Shown piece after piece: positions 56,401 to 64,000 of a stretch of 64,000 nucleotides of DNA. A model generated the notes under the pieces. The model worked only from the letters and a program-made list of their open reading frames with translations. It ran no database searches and was not told the DNA's origin. Made by a program: the position numbers and the translations under genes. Position 1 is the stretch's first letter; the number at the start of each line of letters is the position of its first letter. Origin of the DNA: Stictocephala bisonia (taxonomy: Eukaryota > Arthropoda > Insecta > Hemiptera > Membracidae). The stretch lies in contig JAQJVL010000567.1 of NCBI GenBank assembly GCA_035578905.1, positions 1-64,000 on the forward strand. Reading direction: 5' to 3'.

Positions 56401-59400
56401 AACGTATCAAAAACATAAGTTGGAAATACGTTTCATCAACGTCTACTCAAACAGACCTACAGTAAGAATCAACAGATACCCTTCAACATTCATCCTACTT
56501 TCCGACATTAAATGACAAATCCTTTCTGCTTATTCATTCTTTCGCAACAGATTACTCTAGTTAATCCTCTTGATAATTATTAGAGCTATATTAATACCAC
56601 TAAATCACAATAAGCCGCTTATATGCACCAGTATCCGCTCTCTAACAGTATCCGTAATTTTATGAAAGAAAATATCAAAAGTACAGTATATCTCTTAATG
56701 CCTTTGCAATATCAGTCGTTACATCATACAGTATAGTTCAAATTTAATTCCTCCTCGTTTATTGCAGTAAAACAAAATCATCATGTGCGTTTAAAACAAC
56801 ACATATAGGCCTATTTGTTAAAACAGCGAAAGTAGATAACTATTTACGTATCCTTAAAAGAATACCAGAATACATTGAATCCTATTACATTATTTTAAAT
56901 GAATTTGGATCATATTCCACGGAATAATGGTTTCACAATGAAATGATTTTAAGGAAGGATAATGGAAAAGGAAAACAGAGGGAAACCAAGAAAATCGTTG
57001 AACACATTCGTGTTGTTGGGCTAATGGGATGCCAGGAGTATGGAGAGAGGAGAGCATCGTGGAGAAAAGGAAAACACAGGGAAACTATAGAAGAAAATCG
57101 TTGAACACATTCGTGTTGTTGGGCTAATTGGATTCCAGGAATATGGAGAGAGGAGAGAGAGCATCGTGGAGAAAAGGAAAACACAGGGAAACCATAGAAT
57201 AAAATCGTTGAACACATTCGTGTTGTTGGGCTAATTGGATTCCAGGAGTATGGAGAGAGGAGAGCATCGTGGAGAAAAAGAAAACATAGGGAAACCATAG
57301 AAGAAAATCGTTGAACACATTCGTGTTGTTGGGCTAATGGGATTCCAGGAGTATGGAGAGAGGAGAGCTTTGTGGAAAAAAAGAAAACATAGGGAAACCA
57401 TAGAAGAAAATCGTTGAACATATTCGTGTTGTTGGGCTAATGGGATTCCAGGAGTATGTAGAGGGGAGAGCATCGTGGAGAAAATGAGTGAACGATTGTA
57501 GCGAGAAGAGATTTTCAGAAGATCCAAAGTAAATTTGATGACCCTGGAACTGGAATGGCCAAAAAAGGGGAGCCGATGGCCTAGTGGTTATAATTTCATA
57601 ATAATCATAATTCAAATTATGCATCTAGTCTGTGGTGCAGTCTAGATTGTAGCATAAACTTTAATGCGTTTAATATATTATGCAATATTTATTAGTACTT
57701 AGGGAAACATTCATTTGCCAGAATATCTATATAAAAACTCCTTTGTGAAGCTTTAAACAATACGTTTACTGTTCATTTGCAATAATGAAATAAATTTATA
57801 TCTCGTATGAACTCGAAAAGAAGATAAACATGATTTAGTTAATTTGCCAGAATACCTCAAATAAAACTCTTTTTGTGAAGCCTTTAGAAGTACGTTGACA
57901 GTTAAATATAATACCTAAAATAAAACTCTTATTTTTAAGCCTGCAACAGTAGGTTGATAGTCATTTGCAATAACATATAAAGGGTATATCTCGTATGGAC
58001 TCCTGAAGTATGTAAACTTAATTCAATCATTTGCCAGAAAAGCCGAACAAGGCTCTTTTAATGATATTTAAACTTAATTAACAAGTTTTTTGTCGAGAAA
58101 ACCAAAAGAAAACTTTTTAATAAACCCTCTTCGATGAGCCAAAAGGATAGCAATATTCCTACCCTAAAACAAAACCAGCCCCATTATATGTAGATCAATA
58201 GTAAATCATATTTAAGAACTTTAACCACTCACTTAACATTAATTTTAGAGTTCTAAATTACAATGAACCCTGGGAATGGCTAGCCCACGTCTTGTTGTCA
58301 TCGACTCCGGCCCATAAACTCCCAAGCCCACCTTCTGACGGCTTTGTCCGACAGTCAATGGGGTGGGCCAAGTGTCGTGTAGTTGAAAGGCAATTGCCCG
58401 CCGTGACATGCTACATCAGCCGTCTGTCTGTTACATGGACACTGGCCTGTGGACTTTATTACGGTTATTAAGTAGGCCTACGTCCACCTTGTCACAAGGT
58501 ATCTTGTGTTCAGCTGCGACACTTCTACAGTTTAGACAACTTCAAAACCAAATAACACTCAGACCATTCCGATGTTTGAGTGGTCACAACGTCCGGACAG
58601 ATTTTGTCTTTGACCATAAAAATGTTACTTATATTTTTTCGTGGTGTTTATGGTTTTGTTTTATTAAAGTGATTCATAAATAATGTCACTATGATCACAG
58701 CAGTGCATTGACTACCCACTTGTACCTTCTGTGCGTAGATACGTGTTTCCAATCTCACCCAATACGGTTTACGTGTATGGGTGGACGGGTGGGTAAACTC
58801 CACTGTCGGCGCAGAAATCATGTGCAAGTTTGAAGATTGTTTACTAAGAGACTAAGGAGCCTATGAAAAACCTAATTCACCATTGTTTTTCTCAATTTAA
58901 ATGTATTTGAATCAATTAAAAATCACAGCAATTACTTACGTATATAAATGAAATCTATCGTAGCTATAAATGTCATAAGCGTCACAACATGAAACAGTTA
59001 TTAAATTTAAGTTTTTTAATTTAACAACCTCTAGAAACCGAAACAACATTGTTTCACAAAACTGATAAGCATATTTTTTTCTCAAAATATTAAAATTCTA
59101 CTTTAGTTATAACTTAAAATACGAGATTCCTGTCAACTACGTGTTAAAATATAAGTGCGATACATGCACGAGTTTTGAGTAATAAAAGTGTAAACTTGAT
59201 GCACAGCGAAACTAGTTTATATTACGGTAATTTTGTTGTTCCAACTAGGAGAAAAATTATGAAAATTTGTAATAAAATTTAAAAGCGCATATGTCAATTA
59301 AACAAGGAATACAATGGTGGGTTGGATTTTTCATAAGCCTCTTAGTTTCTTCTTAAGCAACCTTCAAACTCGGGTACACATAATTTCTGCGCCGACAGTA

Positions 59401-62400
59401 CATGTACTGGTGGGTGGGTGGTAGAATATATTGTAATGTAAAATCAATCCCCAAAACTATTCATATCTAATATGACATGCGTTTTTGTTTCTATAGGTTT
59501 GTGATTCTAAGTTTTGTTTATATATACCAGAATTTCATCGCTAACAAAACTTTAGTTATCATTTTAGTTACAAGAATTAAGTTAGCGCTCATTTTAAAGA
59601 ATGGAATGTTTTATAGTACGTATACATCACAGAGAGGACGAAAACAGAGGTCGCATTCAATAGTGATCTAAATGTGTTTCAATTTAGTGTGTAGAGTGGT
59701 TACTTCTCCATTTTGCCAGGCATGTGGAAGGGGCAGTACCTTGTCAGTCCCTTCCTTACTCTCCCCAAATACTCAAGGTTTAAACGCAACCCCGATTTTA
59801 ACGAAATTACGAATTTTTAATTTAGTAAATAGACAATTAGAATAATTTAGGTTATATTTGGTTAGGTATGCAAAAAGTGCATTTTTCAGGTCGAAAAATC
59901 AATGTTATTAAAAATAATATTAATAATATATTCGTGTTTAGCACAAAAAATAATTAAACTGAAAAAATTCAGAAAAATACTAATTTAGAAACGTTATTTT
60001 CTTTTTACTATCAAATAAAATTTAGCAAAAACTATTACTGACAAATCAGTAGAAAACGAGGTTTCCATGGTTTAAATCGAAATCCTCAAGAGATGTAAAC
60101 TCATATTTCACACCTTTTTAAACATGAAATCGTATTTTCAGAAGCGTCTAGAAAGAGCTTAACTACAATTTAAATTAATAGGAAAAACGTGTCAAGACAA
60201 TAACTGTAACAACAGGCCCAACCGGTCTAACAATCAGGGCTAGCAACTAGATCGCAAATAGGAATAAAATAACTGTATAGTGGATTAAATATTAATTAGA
60301 GTCCGATAATGACGAGAATAGATTGAAAGGTAAATAATACCTGGACAATTCAATTAGGCGTGGTTCCGATTGTTTATTTGTTTCATTATCGAGCCTAAAC
60401 AGTTTTCGATAATTAGAAATATGCTAATGACAACAATTCCTAGCATTTGTAGCCAAATAAGACTAATGCATGGCCACTTACTCTGTCAATTATATTTCAC
60501 TCAAATAATGAACTGGAAATAACAAAGTCTGCGGGTCAGCTGTTTGGGATGTATTTCCGACCAGTGTTACCAACCAACTGTGGAGTTAATTAGTTAGTTG
60601 GTTTGAATTTAGTGTATATATTAAAATATCATTACAATAATATTTTCTAATTAATTTAAACCAATCCATTACTTAAAATATATGAGCTAATATATTAAAT
60701 GTAATACCATTTAATATATCCGACACAATGCCTATATATTTTGATTATTTATACACAACTTAACTGACACATAAATAAAATATTTGTCAGTAACTGACAC
60801 ACGTGGTTAATTTGTTAAAACTGTTTTCTCTGCGTGAATCTTTCCTCCCATGAAACAAAACTAATAGGATAATATTAATCTGTAATATAAGCAAATATTT
60901 CGATATTTGCTAGTATTCAAATGGTTTAGTAGTACTCATTTTCCAGTTTTAGCTGAAATATGATTGTGTTTAGAAAGTTATTTACAACTTTCTTACACCT
61001 TTGTACATGAATTATTTTCACGATTTTATTAATACGACTCTGTACCATCTCTATGTTTTTTCAACGTTTCACAATAATTAATTTTTAATGATCGTACAAA
61101 TTTATAAATTACTTTAATTACTTTTTCAAGAAGGCTTATTGATAGATCTACCAATGTTTTTCAAACAACGTTTCTATCAATACATTACTATTTAATTTAT
61201 TTAATTACATTTTTAATTTCAGGAAAAAACGTAGACACTCCAAATCTGTGATAACGGAAGAAGACGCACTTTTTGATTCCCATCCCAAGAGCCTGGTCGA
61301 TAACCCTACCCTTGCCTCAGCAGTTATGCCTGGAGGATCCTGTGTCCCTAGCAGACCCGAGGAGCTCCTGCAGACCGTAGTCATCTCGGAGCCCTCAGAT
61401 GACGTCATTTGTATCGAGCTGCCAGCTGACGATGGTCTGGATGGCTACGATGGTACCTCGTTTTTTTCGCACGGCGATACCTTCCAAGATATGGGGCAAA
61501 GGGTTTTGTTCGAAGGCCTCCACCGGAGCAGGACTGTGAGTCTGGCTGAGTCTGCAGTCATGCTACCCTTGGGTTCCGAGGACATGGAGGACCACACTGG
61601 TCTCATCGTCATAGACGAAGGGACTGAGGGTGCAACCTCATGAGTAGGAAGGGAGTGAGATGAAGGGATTGAGGGTGCAATCTCATGAGTAGGAAGGGAG
61701 TAAGATGAAGGGATTGAGGGTGCAGTCTCATGAGTAGGAAGGGAGTAAGATGAAGGGATTGAGGGTGCAATCTCATGAGTAGGAAGGGAGTAAGATGAAG
61801 GGATTGAGGGTGCAATCTCATGAGTAGGAAGGGAGTAAGATGAAGGGATTGAGGGTGCAGTCTCATGAGTAGGAAAGGGATGAGATGAGGGAAAGGGATG
61901 TCATATGAAGAAAGATATGAAATGAAAAACAACGTTTCAATACAAATGTTAAGAAATAATTACAAACAAAAAATAATAAAATATAAAAACGTTTTTAGGA
62001 TTTTTAACACACATTGTTCCTATTTTCCAATTAGGCTTACTATTGTTATACAGGGATTAGTTTATACAATAAACTAAATGTTTAACTTAACGTAAAAGCT
62101 GTTATTTTTTCCCATAGAGAGTTAACTTAATTTCATATGTAGCATGAAATACTGTTATAGTTATAACAGATTATATATTTTTAACTTATAAAATAGAATA
62201 AATTGCCTGCAAACGTTGTGTTAGCTTCTTAAATATAAATATTAAATCATATCTCCCTCAAACGTAATTAAATACTGTTTTTGTTTTATAAACAGAAAAT
62301 GTCTTGGTTATGCATTAGTCATTCATTTATTTCAATTCTTGAATTTAAATTAAAAATACAGAAACATGAAAACGCTGAGTCAATTATGGCAGCATTTAAG

Positions 62401-64000
62401 ACAGATTTCTTGCAAACTCCTTTCCACAAAAATCATGTTGATTTTTATTATAAAACAATAAACAACAATCAAGATTGAAAAGAGAAGGGAATATTCTGTA
62501 TTTTGTTTGATTGAACAAACAAATAAATTGCAATCAAGAGGGTATTAACGTCTTCGTATATCTAGAGTGACCTCGTACTTGTTGGTGTTTCGGGAAGTCA
62601 AGGAGGTTCTCTTTGCATCGATAAAATAAACTGCAACATATCTAATGATTAAAATACTTTCGATGTCAAGCTGATATCAAGTGTCCACATTCAAACTAAC
62701 TGGTCATTCAACAGTTCCACTGATTTGGGTAAAAAAGAGGCAGCAAGCACCATTATACCTGGCCGTAGCTAATGTCCAAATTGTCGAATGGTCGTTTGGC
62801 CCACTCCACAGACGTATATCACAATTGCCATCACTCTTATTACAAGTCGGTCCGCGTCCATCAGCTTTGTTGCCAGAATCTAACCTCTAAATCACTCCGA
62901 AACCGTCATTACTTCAGATTTTCGTCATATTTTATCATTAGGACCAGCTGACCATAAAACACACTTTTTACTGCGCCCGTGAAGACGAAATCGTGAAATG
63001 TTTGGACGATTATTTATGTGCTCAGAATCCATCCTGTGTAAAGGTGAGGCGATTCGTTAGGTTAGTAACGTTTGCTTCGAGCTCTATTGTCGAGTTTACC
63101 ACCACATCAAAAAAATGCGCATTGAAAGTATGTTTCTTAAAACTCCGTAATGTTTTTCATTTCTATAAACTGTACAAGAATTGCAGAATTGCAGAATTTA
63201 ATACCAAAAAGGCGCACTGAATTGATTGGCCTAAAAAGACATGAAACAATTTGTTATATTGAAAATATCGAAGAGAAAAAAATAAGTCTAAAATGTAAAA
63301 TATTGGAAGGAGCATAAATATTTTTCTGAAAGAAAGACATTTAGGGTATTGAACATAAATTGTCATATAAAACAAAATCGGTTTATATTTCCTTAGTCTG
63401 TTAGTTTAAGAAGTCGTAAAAATGGGGACAATGATGATTGAAGGCATGAAAAAAGCCTTTTCAAGACCGTGTTGAGGAAAAGCTCTGAGTTAGTTGAAGA
63501 AAAACTGATGTGTTAGCTAATGGGTGATTTCAGTCGCTCTTAGCTTGAGTTCTGAGAGAACCAAATTTATTGGATAAGTGCAATTAAATATTTCATGCAC
63601 ATCTGGGACACATTTCCATTAAATCAAGATTGTTTTGGTGTAAAAGAACATAGGATTTATCTATTTAATAAAATAATCCACCTCAGCCTTAAAAATACGT
63701 TCTTTGTGTTATAGTAAACTTGGTCAACCTATAAACACACTGGCTAGTAGGTAGGTAACTTTGAGGTAACGGCCTTTTTCTCGCAGTTTTAACAAACTGG
63801 ACAATCTTCTTAGTCCTTGTATAGCTCCAATCTGTGCCATTAATATTTATTAAGGCCATCTTCTCAGTCACTATGTTGCTTGAATTGTCTTCAGAAGGTC
63901 TGCTCGGAAGGGTTCTATCCAATTATTGGAGTTTAACTGACGCGATTAGTTACAGTTTGGATCTAACCGAACCTGGATTTAGTTAGGAATCAGCCAATGC

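Overview
This is a window of AT-rich eukaryotic nuclear DNA, most likely from an insect. The evidence is split genes with GT..AG introns of 0.6-9 kb, interspersed TTAGG-type (insect telomere-like) short arrays, metazoan transposon families (mariner, hAT, RTE-like and other non-LTR elements, Polinton, tRNA-headed SINEs) and almost no coding density. I favour a hemipteran-like genome but cannot prove it. There are no bacterial operons, CRISPR arrays or rRNA genes.

Layout. 1-10 kb: mostly unannotatable AT-rich DNA with a degenerate ~50-bp minisatellite (0.36-0.8 kb), a whole-length palindromic foldback element (1.65-2.6 kb), a small hairpin (3.4 kb) and a decayed Polinton/Maverick DNA polymerase B fragment (9.5-9.7 kb). 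10.7-16.8 kb: a satellite array of about 34 monomers of 180 bp. 17.8-18.2 kb: a dead non-LTR reverse transcriptase. 21.6-23.0 kb: a 1.46-kb palindrome whose centre is a head-to-head 36-bp minisatellite. 23.4-23.8 kb: a mariner-type deletion derivative with a transposase N-terminal remnant. 30.1-30.9 kb: a (CCACCCCTATACAG..) minisatellite. 34.1-35.8 kb: a nested cluster (SINE, RTE-like LINE, hAT MITE with an 8-bp target duplication, second MITE with a 9-bp duplication). 36.7-37.9 kb: a foldback element containing a 64-bp-arm hairpin. 39.9-40.25 kb: a GC-richer island with a GATA-site cluster. 41.9-42.3 kb: a mariner MITE. 43.2-44.5 kb: two tandem arrays.

The one well-supported host gene is the 3' part of a C2H2 zinc-finger gene on the + strand. 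It has four exons (46509-46694, 50903-51056, 51618-51850, 61223-61643) whose splice phases join two zinc fingers exactly across introns. It ends in a basic stretch and an acidic tail. Three broken tandem copies of its first visible exon lie just upstream, and a 45-bp tandem repeat spans its stop codon. Its last intron carries an hAT transposon (53021-54915) with perfect 8-bp target duplications and a 416-codon open frame for the C-terminal half of the transposase.

The genes do not form a pathway: the window is one regulatory-protein locus embedded in repeats. I found no convincing new biochemical system. The most unusual objects are the minisatellite-cored palindrome at 21.6-23.0 kb (whose 36-bp unit recurs as single copies flanking another inverted-repeat element at 58.8-59.4 kb), the decayed-exon array of the zinc-finger gene and the near-perfect hairpin at 37.4 kb.
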